Shown here: piece after piece, positions 8,153 through 16,488 of the stretch
How the letters are laid out: each line of letters opens with the position of its first letter
How positions within the stretch are numbered: position 1 is the first letter of the stretch
Assembly: GCA_023399455.1 (NCBI GenBank)
Contig: JAEWPN010000038.1
Location: 1 to 33,556, forward strand
Source: Bacillota bacterium
GTDB lineage: Bacteria; Bacillota; Clostridia; Lachnospirales; Lachnospiraceae
Direction of reading: 5' to 3'
DNA length: 33,556 nt
The notes under the pieces: generated by a model
What the model was told of the DNA's origin: nothing
Seen by the model: only the letters and a program-made list of their open reading frames with translations
The model's database searches: none
Position numbers and translations under genes: made by a program

Positions 8153-8623
8153 TTAAGTAATAGAACAAATATCGATCCATTCTCTAGCTTGCGATGCTCT
8201 TTCCAGCTCCTCAGGGGTCATTACCACACAGCTGCTGCTGCTCCCTGCCGCAGGAAGGACTGTTTCAAAACGCTTCATGGAAATATCCAGATAAACCTTA
8301 ACGTTTTTATCAGGAATATCAAAAGGACACACGCCGCCTACAGCATGTCCCGTATAAGCAATGACCTCCTCCGGCGTTAACATTTTCGCCTTAGTGCCGA
8401 ATATGGCCTTATACTTCTTGTTGTCGACCTTGGCATCCCCCGACGTAACAATTAATATAACGCTGTCATTCGTTTTAAAGGAGAGCGTCTTGGCAATTCT
8501 CGCCGGAATAACGCCTGCAGCCGCAGCCGCAAGCTCCACCGTCGCACTGGATACCTGGAATTCCCTGACCTTGTCATCCAGCCCGAAAGGCTTTAAATAT
8601 TTTTTAACACTTTCTACTGACAT
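8153..8623 (-). CDS. YbaK/EbsC-family aminoacyl-tRNA deacylase-like protein
   Basis: A 156-residue single-domain protein of the YbaK/ProX editing family, which hydrolyses mischarged aminoacyl-tRNAs (for YbaK proper, Cys-tRNA-Pro). Visible features are the conserved lysine in RIAKTLSF (K45), the strand VILIVTSGDAKVD (55-67), GHAVGGVCPF (92-101) and the ending PAAGSSSSCVVMTPEEL (124-140), all typical of the clostridial subgroup. It begins at the ATG at 8623 after AGGAAG. It follows the S1-domain gene by 43 bp and precedes the LacI gene by 30 bp, so it is probably co-transcribed. The exact tRNA substrate cannot be told from sequence. Confidence 0.9.
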   Translation of the reverse strand: MSVESVKKYLKPFGLDDKVREFQVSSATVELAAAAAGVIPARIAKTLSFKTNDSVILIVTSGDAKVDNKKYKAIFGTKAKMLTPEEVIAYTGHAVGGVCPFDIPDKNVKVYLDISMKRFETVLPAAGSSSSCVVMTPEELERASQAREWIDICSIT

Positions 8624-8666
8624 TTTTATCTTACTTCCTTTTTTATTTTACTTCTTTCGTTCTTAC

Positions 8667-9656
8667 TTAAAGCTTTAATTTCTTAAACAAATCTCCAAGA
8701 GACGTACCGATTTCCTCATTTGAGCTATATTCCGCGGCTTCCTTCTCTTCCATTTCATCCGGTCTTGAATCCTCTTCCACAGCCTTTATACTCAAGCTGA
8801 TCTTATGGTCATTAGTGCCCAGCACCTTCACCTTCACCTTATCTCCTACTGCCAGCACCTCAGAAGGCTTCTTAATCCTTTTCGAAGAAATCTGAGAAAT
8901 ATGCACCAAGCCGCTGAGTCCATCCGCAAGAGCGATGAACGCGCCGTAAGGCATCAAAGATTCCACGGTTCCCTCCAGTACCGTACCCGGCACCAGCATA
9001 GAAATCTTATGATTAATTTCCGTCTCCGCTTTTTGCTTCTCCACGGCCTTCGCCGACAAGACCAGCTTCTTCTTCTCTTCATCCACTGTAATGACCTTCA
9101 CAGTAAGCTGCCTGTTCATCCACGGCTCCAAATCCTCCACATAACTAAGAGATAGCTGTGATGCCGGAATAAATCCTCGAATTCCTTCCGCATAAGCAAT
9201 AACTCCGCTGTTTACCACCTCGCTCACCTTCACAGAAATTTCCTTCTCATCATTCAGATACTGCTTCAAAATATCCCATGATAAAATATCCTTCGCTTCT
9301 TTACAAGAAAGCTGAATATTTCCTGCCCCATCATCTGTCTTAATTACGGTAGCCTCAATAACAGAGCCTATTTTCACTTCCTCCAGAATATTAAACTTCG
9401 GATCATTACTCATATCTTCCGCCTTGATGATGCCCTGAGCAAAATAATTCAAATCGAGAATCACTTCCTCTTCATTCACAGAAATTACCGTACCGGATAT
9501 AATCTCCCCTTCCCCGATCTTTCTGAAAGAAGCCTCCAGCTCCCTGCTGTAATCTGCCATCGTTTCCTGAGTTCCGGCCTCATTTTCTGCAGCCGTCTCC
9601 ATGGAGGTTCCGGCGTTTCCGCCCAGCATGTCTTTTTCCAGTAAATCTTTTTCCAT
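8667..9656 (-). CDS. S1-domain RNA-binding protein (ribosomal protein S1-like)
   Basis: A 329-residue protein with three S1 RNA-binding domains: about 48-120 (GTVISVNEEEVILDL), 137-205 (VSEVVNSGVIAYAEGIRGFIP) and 222-293 (the most canonical, with VPYGAF-type MPYGAF and GLSGLVHISQIS). A 45-residue acidic N-terminal leader and an acidic C-terminal part ending in GDLFKKLKL flank them. Firmicutes carry short S1 homologues like this that affect translation initiation or RNA stability and are not always essential; it is shorter than the six-domain E. coli S1. The start follows AAAGGAGA. It lies 84 bp after the debranching enzyme gene and may have its own promoter at the palindrome upstream. Confidence 0.88.
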   Translation of the reverse strand: MEKDLLEKDMLGGNAGTSMETAAENEAGTQETMADYSRELEASFRKIGEGEIISGTVISVNEEEVILDLNYFAQGIIKAEDMSNDPKFNILEEVKIGSVIEATVIKTDDGAGNIQLSCKEAKDILSWDILKQYLNDEKEISVKVSEVVNSGVIAYAEGIRGFIPASQLSLSYVEDLEPWMNRQLTVKVITVDEEKKKLVLSAKAVEKQKAETEINHKISMLVPGTVLEGTVESLMPYGAFIALADGLSGLVHISQISSKRIKKPSEVLAVGDKVKVKVLGTNDHKISLSIKAVEEDSRPDEMEEKEAAEYSSNEEIGTSLGDLFKKLKL

Positions 9657-9699
9657 AATCTTTCTCCTTTTATTTTATTTTTTAATCAGGTAATTGCCT

Positions 9700-9715
9700 A
9701 TACCACAGGTGGTAT
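9700..9715. promoter_or_regulatory. 16-bp inverted repeat, candidate operator
   Basis: ATACCAC-AG-GTGGTAT, two perfect 7-bp arms with a 2-bp centre, 44 to 59 bp before the S1 gene start. On the minus strand its right arm runs into TGGTATAGG, which resembles an extended -10 element, so a protein bound here would block such a promoter. The 2-bp centre makes it a better operator than a hairpin. Confidence 0.4.
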
Positions 9716-9740
9716 GTATATGTTTAAAAATACCCACTTA

Positions 9741-11864
9741 TCACATGCGAAATTCCCTCACTTCTTTTACCACAAACACACATAACGAACGAGGCATCAT
9801 CCGCATTCTTCCACAGGCTACCTCCGGCATATCCTCCTCCGACCGGGGAATACCATCCGCAAGATATTTCAACCCCGTATCTGCCGCTACAAACCACTCC
9901 ATACCGGGAACTAAACCCGGCAGCAAGAATTCCTGCTCTTCCCAGAATACATTGATTGCCAGACACACGATATCATCTTTATCATTTATGCCGTCCTGAG
10001 CATTACGCCCTGCATAAACGATACGCAGTACCTTAAGATTCTCTTCCGGCTCCATCACATGGATTTCGGGGAAACCCAAGGAACATCGTCCGGAAAACTT
10101 CCGAACAATAACATGCTTCTTCCTAAACTGAATCATGTATTTAAAGAAGTCGTAGATATCTCTGTTTTTCTCCAGCATATCCCAGTTAAGCCACGAGGTC
10201 TCATTATCCTGGCAATAAGCATTATTATTTCCATACTGGGTATTGCCGAATTCATCTCCGGCCAGGAACATCGGTGTTCCGCGGCTCAGCATAAGAACTG
10301 CTGCCGCATTTTTTATCATTCTCCTGCGAAGTGCGAGAATTTCCTTATCCTCCGTCTCACCTTCCACTCCGCAGTTCCAGCTTCTGTTATCGTCGCTTCC
10401 ATCCGTATTGTCCCAGCCGTTGGCTTCGTTATGCTTCATATTGTAGGAATATAAATCCCATAACGTAAAACCGTCGTGGCAGGTCAGAAAGTTTACCGAC
10501 GCGTTAGTACCTCTGAATTCGGGAAGATACAGGTCCCTGGAGCCGGTGATCCGCTGCGCCGCAATGTCCGCCATGCCATAATCGCCCTTCAGGAAATTAC
10601 GCATATCGTCCCGATATTTACCGTTCCACTCCGCCCAGCGGTTCCATGCAGGGAAGCTGCCTACCTGATAAAGGCCTCCCGCATCCCACGCCTCGGCAAT
10701 GAGCTTCACATTTCCAAGAATAGGATCGAAAGCGAGACTTTGCAGCAGAGGGGGCTTGCTCATCGGAGAGCCGTCCTCGTTACGCCCTAATATGCTGGCC
10801 AGATCGAAACGAAAACCGTCAATGTGATATGCCGTTACCCAATACCGCAGGCATTCCAGTATCATCTGCTGCACGATAGGATGATTGCAGTTCAGCGTAT
10901 TTCCACACCCGCTGAAATTATAATAATAGCCCTCTGGAGTAAGCATGTAATAAATATTATTATCGAAACCCTTGAAAGAAAAGAATGGCCCCTGCTCGTT
11001 ACCCTCCGCCGTATGATTGAAAACCACATCGAGAAAACATTCAATGCCATTGTCGTTCAGTTCCTTTATAAGTTCCTTAAGCTCCGTACCTTCTCTGTTA
11101 TATTCAACCTTTCCTGCATAACTCGTATTCGGAGCAAAAAAACTGACAGTATTATAGCCCCAGTAATTAATTAAAGGCTTTCCATCTACTTCCCGGTAAT
11201 CGGACATTTCGTCGAATTCAAAGATAGGCATTAGCTCAACGGCGTTTATTCCAAGCTCCTTCAGATAAGGTATCTTTTCCCTTAAACCCTCGAAGGTTCC
11301 CGGATATTTCACGCCTGAAGATTTGTGATAGGTAAGTCCTCGGATGTGCATTTCATATATGATTAAATCTGCCATAGGTATCAAAGGCCGCCCGTTATTC
11401 CTCCAGTCGAAATCGTCCTTCACCACCCGGGCTTTGTAACAGACCGTCTCTTTTTTCTCCATGCCCCACACACTCTGACCGGTAACCGCCTTTGCATATA
11501 TATCTAACAAGCACTTATCTTTATCGAATAAAAGTCCTTTTTGGGGGTTATATGGTCCGTCCAAACGATAGGCATACTCGAATTCTTCGATCTTCAGCCC
11601 GAATACGATCATCGAGTATACCTTTCCTATCTTATAATTTTCGGGAAATCTTAGTACCGCATAGGGTTCCTCTTCCATCCTCTTAAACAAAAGCAGTTCG
11701 CAGGAGGTAGCGCCGAAGGAATGTACCGTGAAATTAACACCGCAGGGAATTGCCACTGCCCCGTTAATTTCATACATCCCCGGCCTCACTTTAAAACCGT
11801 CTATTACGTCCATCGGAATCATGTGAATGCTGCTTAGCGGAGAAATAATCTTATTTTCTTCCAT
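9741..11864 (-). CDS. glgX: GH13 glycogen debranching enzyme (isoamylase/GlgX type)
   Basis: A 707-residue alpha-1,6-glucan hydrolase. The start is the ATG at 11864 after GGAGGAC; a 55-codon upstream extension overlaps the kinase gene and has no start signal. An N-terminal CBM48-like domain (about 20-155) precedes the GH13 barrel. The four GH13 regions are present: DVVFNHTAEGN (279-289), GFRFDLAS with nucleophile D354, LIAEAWDAGG with acid/base E391, and FLTCHDGF with H463-D464. NYWGYNTVSFFAPN (233-246) is typical of isoamylase/GlgX proteins. It would remove branches from glycogen or imported glucans in the cytoplasm; no signal peptide is seen. It follows the PfkB kinase gene by 37 bp, which links it to sugar storage or use rather than to the xylan genes. 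Isoamylase versus GlgX specificity cannot be told from sequence alone. Confidence 0.92.
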   Translation of the reverse strand: MEENKIISPLSSIHMIPMDVIDGFKVRPGMYEINGAVAIPCGVNFTVHSFGATSCELLLFKRMEEEPYAVLRFPENYKIGKVYSMIVFGLKIEEFEYAYRLDGPYNPQKGLLFDKDKCLLDIYAKAVTGQSVWGMEKKETVCYKARVVKDDFDWRNNGRPLIPMADLIIYEMHIRGLTYHKSSGVKYPGTFEGLREKIPYLKELGINAVELMPIFEFDEMSDYREVDGKPLINYWGYNTVSFFAPNTSYAGKVEYNREGTELKELIKELNDNGIECFLDVVFNHTAEGNEQGPFFSFKGFDNNIYYMLTPEGYYYNFSGCGNTLNCNHPIVQQMILECLRYWVTAYHIDGFRFDLASILGRNEDGSPMSKPPLLQSLAFDPILGNVKLIAEAWDAGGLYQVGSFPAWNRWAEWNGKYRDDMRNFLKGDYGMADIAAQRITGSRDLYLPEFRGTNASVNFLTCHDGFTLWDLYSYNMKHNEANGWDNTDGSDDNRSWNCGVEGETEDKEILALRRRMIKNAAAVLMLSRGTPMFLAGDEFGNTQYGNNNAYCQDNETSWLNWDMLEKNRDIYDFFKYMIQFRKKHVIVRKFSGRCSLGFPEIHVMEPEENLKVLRIVYAGRNAQDGINDKDDIVCLAINVFWEEQEFLLPGLVPGMEWFVAADTGLKYLADGIPRSEEDMPEVACGRMRMMPRSLCVFVVKEVREFRM

Positions 11865-11901
11865 TCTTGTCCTCCAAGCCCGATTATCCGGTGGGCATAA
11901 C

Positions 11902-12867
11902 TTAATAGGTCCTAATAAACTCTTCCACTTCATTCTTAGCGGGCATAACGCGCAAGGCACCTTTCCTCGTCGTAACGATAGAAGCGGCAGCGTTGGCAAA
12001 AGTAAGCATTTCGTCCAGCTTCTCTTCATTCAGATTATCGATACCGTATTTCAGAATATGGTGCAGACAGCAGCCGCCGAAGGTATCTCCCGCGCCCGTA
12101 GTCTCTATTGTCTTTTCCTGAACAAAAGCGGGCTTATCCACTTTGATATCCTTATAATAAGCTCTGCTTCCGTCTTTTCCCATAGACAGCACGACCAAAG
12201 GAATGCCGTATTCCTTTCGCAGTTTCTCTATACCTTTATCGTAATCCTCTTCTCCGGTAAACCACTGAATCTCGTTGTCGGAAATCTTCAAAATATCGCA
12301 TTTGCCCAGTCCGTACGCTACCTGCTCCTTGGCTTCTTCCAAAGACTCCCAAAGGGGCGGACGCAGATTGGGGTCGAAGGAAATCAGTGCACCATGCTCC
12401 TTTGCCATTTTGATTACCTTTTTCGTCGCTTTACGAACCCCTTTATGAGTCATAGATAAGGTTCCGAAATGGAAGATCTCACTATGCTTGATCAGTTTTT
12501 CATCTATCTCGTCTTCTGTCAGCAACATGTCCGCGCCAGGATTGCGGTAGAAAGAAAAATCTCTGTCTCCGTCTTCAAAGGTCTGAACAAATGCCAAAGT
12601 GGTCCTTGCATCCTTATCCACAATCAAGCCGGTAGTATTGATTCCTACTTCCTCCAAAACTCCCTTTAACTTCGTTCCGAATATATCTTCCCCGACCTTT
12701 CCGATAAACGCAGTACGGTCGCCTAATTTCTGAAGCATAGCCAGCACGTTGCATGGAGCGCCTCCCGGGTTGGCTTCAAATATTGTATTTCCCTGCTCAC
12801 TCACTCCGTTATCCGTAAAGTCAATCAGCAATTCCCCTAACGCAACTACATCAAATTCCTTTTTCAT
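11902..12867 (-). CDS. PfkB-family carbohydrate kinase (probable fructokinase)
   Basis: A 321-residue ribokinase-fold kinase. The first PfkB signature is at GGAPCNVLAMLQKLG (35-49) and the second at TTGAGDTFGG (256-265), with D261 as catalytic base. EANPGGAP and FRNP-like FYRNPGADMLL (106-116) fit the fructokinase branch (GH32-neighbour-type FrkA/ScrK). It starts at ATG 12867 after AAAGGAG and is followed after 37 bp by the debranching enzyme, so both are likely on one transcript. The sugar is inferred from similarity; another hexose or pentose is possible. Confidence 0.9.
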   Translation of the reverse strand: MKKEFDVVALGELLIDFTDNGVSEQGNTIFEANPGGAPCNVLAMLQKLGDRTAFIGKVGEDIFGTKLKGVLEEVGINTTGLIVDKDARTTLAFVQTFEDGDRDFSFYRNPGADMLLTEDEIDEKLIKHSEIFHFGTLSMTHKGVRKATKKVIKMAKEHGALISFDPNLRPPLWESLEEAKEQVAYGLGKCDILKISDNEIQWFTGEEDYDKGIEKLRKEYGIPLVVLSMGKDGSRAYYKDIKVDKPAFVQEKTIETTGAGDTFGGCCLHHILKYGIDNLNEEKLDEMLTFANAAASIVTTRKGALRVMPAKNEVEEFIRTY

Positions 12868-12945
12868 TTCGTCTTCTCCTTTTGCAGCATTACATTTTTA
12901 AATATCTTCTGAAATTCCCAAAGCCTCCCTGATTGGCCGTTACCA

Positions 12946-13251
12946 TTAAATTCCTTCCTCTTCGGAACGAACCTTACATCCGTTGTCATAAGAGCCGATT
13001 TCACAAGGATCTGCTTTATCCCTGTCTGTACAAAACGTACACGACGGACAGGGCTTATACTCTCCCATGAATTCTCTGGGGACTCCTTCGTTTACGGCAT
13101 TGTGTCTGCAGTCGAAACACCAGCACATCTTACATTCTTCAAAATATTGCTTGCCGTCTTTTTTTACTTCCTCTGATTTTTGTGGTTTCTCCGATTCCTT
13201 AGAAATAAAAATATCGAAGAGATTTATCTGTCCCTCTAACTGCTTTCTCAT
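12946..13251 (-). CDS. Small cysteine-rich protein of unknown function
   Basis: A 101-residue protein. The N-terminus QINLFDIF (8-15) resembles a short opening motif found in several clostridial proteins. A charged linker (18-36) follows, then nine cysteines in 53 residues: C40-x-x-C43-x-C45-x-x-C48, then C68-x-x-C71-x-x-C74, C83 and C92. The first two clusters look like zinc or iron-sulphur ligands. I do not recognise the family. The start codon is preceded only by a weak AAGAAAG element. It lies 79 bp upstream of the kinase gene on the same strand and could be in the same transcript, although no functional link is visible. The coding call rests on the regular cysteine spacing and an intact frame. 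Confidence 0.65.
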   Translation of the reverse strand: MRKQLEGQINLFDIFISKESEKPQKSEEVKKDGKQYFEECKMCWCFDCRHNAVNEGVPREFMGEYKPCPSCTFCTDRDKADPCEIGSYDNGCKVRSEEEGI

Positions 13252-13430
13252 TTTCTGTTCTTTCTTATGTGTTATAATAAATGGTTTCGCCCGGCCGGCT
13301 TTGAATATATTCCTGATATACCTTCATTATATCTCGACTTAGAAAATATTGAAATCCTTTTTAACATATTATTCTATTAATATTCCGTGAAAATATTATT
13401 TTTTATACTATTTCGTATATTAAATAAAGA

Positions 13431-13474
13431 AGCAGCTAATCTTTTCCTTATATCGGGTGAATTAGCTGCTTTTC
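13431..13474 (-). terminator. Intrinsic terminator after the GH3 operon
   Basis: A 10-bp stem, AGCAGCTAAT (13431-13440) with ATTAGCTGCT (13461-13470), directly downstream of the GH3 stop at 13490. On the minus strand the stem is followed by TCTTTATTTAAT, a moderate T-run. The right flank is TTTT on the plus strand, so some function in the other direction is possible. The rest of the gap to the cysteine-rich gene (13252-13430) is AT-rich with nothing else that I can support. Confidence 0.75.
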
Positions 13475-13489
13475 CAATTATTCTTTTAA

Positions 13490-15595
13490 TTAAAATTCAA
13501 TTTGTAATTTCATTTCTATCGGCTTTATTCCCGTCAGTTCCGCACTTCTTGCGTCCGGCTGGTTCATGCCTGCATACAGAATATAATTACTGCCGTCATA
13601 GAAACGTTCTCCTTCATCGTTAACAACAGTAAAGCTTTTTTTATCGATAGTCAGTTTTTGCTTTAACGTTTCTCCTGCCTTTATATGCACTCTTTTAAAA
13701 GCACACAAGGCCGGATTTCTAACAGCAAATCTTGAATCTAGGTTTTTTATATAAATCTGAATTACATCGTCGGTATCTACAATTCCCTGATTTTCTGCCA
13801 TGACTTCAACACATATACCGTTTTTATCGATTTCCATTACCTCAATTCCCATAACCTGTGTTTTTCCATAAGTCAGTCCAAAGCCAAACGGAAATTGTGC
13901 CTTTTTCTCCATATAGCGGTATGTTCTTCCCTTCATGCTATAATCCGTAAATTCAGGAAGCTCTTCCACGCTTTCATAGAAGGTTACAGGAAGTTTACCG
14001 GAAGGAGATACCTCGCCAAATATAATATCGGCAGCACTTTTCCCTCCGCGGGCACCGGGATACCACAGTTGCAATATCGCACCAAAATGGCTGGCAGGAA
14101 AACTCAGATCGATATCGCTTCCTGACATTAGACAGAACACTACCGGTTTCCCTGTTTTTTCTATCGCCTTCATTAAATCCCTTTGCGGCTTTGGAAGCCT
14201 TAAATCTTCTTTATCTCCAGAAGCGTAGCTGTTCCCGGTGTCTCCCTCTTCTCCCTCTAACGTTTCATCCAGGCCAAGACAAAGAATAACAATATCGCTA
14301 TGTTCTGCCACAGTCAGCGCCTCAGCCAATCTATCCTTAGCAAAAGCCAGCTTTTCCGTTCTTTCCTCCGATAGCTGACATCCCTCTGAATATAAAACGC
14401 GGACTTTATCCCTGGCATAATCCTGAATACCTTCCAGTACGGTAAAATATCTCGAAGAGGTTCCATGATAATTGCCGATCAGCGCTTTCCTGCTGTTTGC
14501 ATTGGGACCTATTACTCCGATAGTTTTCAACTTATCCACATCCAAAGGCAAGATTCCGTCATTTTTCAACATAACGATGCTTTCCTTTGTTGTTTTATCC
14601 GCAAGCGCCAAATGTTCCTCGCATTCTACTTTTTCAAACGGTATTTTATCGTACTCGGTTTTTTCAAATAATCCAAGAAGAAAACGGGTAGTAAACAACC
14701 GGACAGCGGACCTGGTAATCGCTTCTTCTGTTACTAGTCCATCCTGAAAAGCTTTTAATATATGAAGATATATATTTCCACAATTAAGATCGCAGCCGGC
14801 GTTTAATGCCATTGCCGCAGATTCCTTCGCCGATGATGTAACCATATGATGTTCATGGAAATCTTTAAGTGCCCAGCAATCTGAGACAAAATGTCCTTCG
14901 AATTCCCATTTGCCGCGAAGAATATCCTGCATCAGCATCTTATTTGCGCAGCAAGGCTCTCCGTTTACCCGGTTATAAGCTCCCATTACCGCTTCTACCT
15001 CCGCTTCCTTTACAAGCGCTTCGAAGGCAGGAAGATAGGTTTCTTCCAAATCCTTAGGCGTAGCTAAGGCATTGAATTCATGCCTTAGAGCTTCGGGACC
15101 GGAGTGAACTGCATAATGCTTCGCGCAAGCCGCCGCTTTCATTACCTCTTCATCCCCCTGCAAGCCCTTGACAAAGGCTACACCAAGCCTTGAAGTCAAG
15201 TAAGGATCTTCTCCGTAAGTCTCATGCCCTCTTCCCCATCTGGGATCTCGAAAAATATTTACATTAGGTGACCAAAAGGTAAGCCCTTTATAAATATCCC
15301 TGTCACCGTGAGCAGAATATCCATTATATTTTGCCCTTCCTTCTGTTGCAGTGCAATCAGCAATCTCATATATCAATTCTTCGTCAAAGGCTGCCGCCAT
15401 ACCGATTGCCTGTGGGAAAACTGTCGCAGTACCGGCGCGTGCCACCCCATGCAACGCCTCCCCCCACCAGTTATAAGCAGGTATATTTAACCTCGGAATT
15501 GCTGGTGAATTATATCTTAACTGCCCGGCGCGCTCTTCTATCGTCATTTCTGCAACCAGCTTGGTAGCCTTCTGCCTCGCTTCTTCCCTCGTCAT
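13490..15595 (-). CDS. GH3 glycosidase (beta-xylosidase/beta-glucosidase)
   Basis: A 701-residue family 3 glycoside hydrolase without signal peptide, so cytoplasmic. Near the N-terminus YNWWGEALHGVARAG (41-55) and ATVFPQAIGMAAAFD are typical of GH3 xylosidase-type enzymes. Further features are GRGHETYGEDP (121-131), CAKHYAVHSG (157-166) and the nucleophile D239 in HFVSDCWAL (235-243). A C-terminal fibronectin-III-like domain (about 580-665) closes the protein. It releases terminal sugars from short beta-linked oligosaccharides. Because it is the last gene of an operon with a CUT1 transporter and near a GH43 enzyme, xylo-oligosaccharides are the most likely substrate, with cello-oligosaccharides as alternative. 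Its start is 38 bp after the permease stop. Confidence 0.9.
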   Translation of the reverse strand: MTREEARQKATKLVAEMTIEERAGQLRYNSPAIPRLNIPAYNWWGEALHGVARAGTATVFPQAIGMAAAFDEELIYEIADCTATEGRAKYNGYSAHGDRDIYKGLTFWSPNVNIFRDPRWGRGHETYGEDPYLTSRLGVAFVKGLQGDEEVMKAAACAKHYAVHSGPEALRHEFNALATPKDLEETYLPAFEALVKEAEVEAVMGAYNRVNGEPCCANKMLMQDILRGKWEFEGHFVSDCWALKDFHEHHMVTSSAKESAAMALNAGCDLNCGNIYLHILKAFQDGLVTEEAITRSAVRLFTTRFLLGLFEKTEYDKIPFEKVECEEHLALADKTTKESIVMLKNDGILPLDVDKLKTIGVIGPNANSRKALIGNYHGTSSRYFTVLEGIQDYARDKVRVLYSEGCQLSEERTEKLAFAKDRLAEALTVAEHSDIVILCLGLDETLEGEEGDTGNSYASGDKEDLRLPKPQRDLMKAIEKTGKPVVFCLMSGSDIDLSFPASHFGAILQLWYPGARGGKSAADIIFGEVSPSGKLPVTFYESVEELPEFTDYSMKGRTYRYMEKKAQFPFGFGLTYGKTQVMGIEVMEIDKNGICVEVMAENQGIVDTDDVIQIYIKNLDSRFAVRNPALCAFKRVHIKAGETLKQKLTIDKKSFTVVNDEGERFYDGSNYILYAGMNQPDARSAELTGIKPIEMKLQIEF

Positions 15596-15633
15596 TGTTT
15601 ACCTTACCTTTCCAAGCTTTTATCTTTTTAAAT

Positions 15634-16476
15634 TTAACCCTTTACCGCACCTGCCGTTAATCCGTCTACGATCTGGTTGCTGAACATGCAATAAACGAGA
15701 ATCGTAGGCGCTATTGCAATAATGACCGCTGCAAACATCTGAACATAATTCGTCGAGTATGGCCCTACAAAATAGGTCAGGGTTACCGGCAGAGTTTTTT
15801 TGGTCGTATCGGATATAAATACCATTGCCAGTAAAAGCTCGTTCCAGTTTCCTACGAAGGTCATAAGTGCCGCTACGCTCATACCTGTCTTGGAGAGAGG
15901 TATCGCTATTTGAAAATAACATTGATAAATATTACATCCGTCGATACATGCTGCTTCAAACATTTCTCTCGGCATGCCCTTAAAAAATCCTACCAGTAAA
16001 AATATGGTCATCGGAAGAGAAAACGTAATATAAGGCAGAATCAAACCCGCCAGCGAATTGGTCAATCCGAGATTGGAAAACCGCACAAACAGAGGAATTA
16101 GTACACAGTGTACAGGTACCATCATTCCTATCATAAAATATGTCATCGTAAGTCCGGACAGCTTCCATTTCATCCTCGCGATGGCAAAAGAAGCCATAGA
16201 ACCGAAAAACATGCTGACGATCAGCGCAATTACACATACAATCAGAGAATTGAGCATAGCCCTTCCCAGATAGCCCTTAGTCCATGCAAAAATGTAATTT
16301 CCAATCTGTAATATTTCCGGCATTCCGAAGGGAGAAGCAAATACTTCCGCATTTGTTTTTAAGGAAACGTTTACCATCCATAGAAGAGGTACCAAATATA
16401 CTAAGACCAACAGCAGTAATACTACATATATGATGATTGAAATCGGGCTGACCGGTTTTTTATTTTTATTAATCAT
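15634..16476 (-). CDS. CUT1 sugar ABC transporter permease (MalG-like)
   Basis: A 280-residue inner membrane permease with six predicted helices. The EAA loop, which docks the ATPase, is EMFEAACIDGCN (171-182) followed by IAIPLSKTG (190-198). N-terminal SLKTNAEVFASPFGMP (38-53) is typical for MalG-type subunits of oligosaccharide importers. It begins at ATG 16476 after AGGGGGA, 12 bp behind the stop of the other permease gene. The two should form the heterodimeric channel. No ATPase gene is in the operon, as is usual for CUT1 systems of Firmicutes that share one MsmK/UgpC-type ATPase. Confidence 0.94.
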   Translation of the reverse strand: MINKNKKPVSPISIIIYVVLLLLVLVYLVPLLWMVNVSLKTNAEVFASPFGMPEILQIGNYIFAWTKGYLGRAMLNSLIVCVIALIVSMFFGSMASFAIARMKWKLSGLTMTYFMIGMMVPVHCVLIPLFVRFSNLGLTNSLAGLILPYITFSLPMTIFLLVGFFKGMPREMFEAACIDGCNIYQCYFQIAIPLSKTGMSVAALMTFVGNWNELLLAMVFISDTTKKTLPVTLTYFVGPYSTNYVQMFAAVIIAIAPTILVYCMFSNQIVDGLTAGAVKG

Positions 16477-16488
16477 ACCTTCATCCCC

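Noticed and set aside
11827..12459. 210-codon open frame opposite the PfkB kinase and debranching genes
   Set aside because: No recognisable domain or start signal; the minus strand has two complete, well-known enzymes here.
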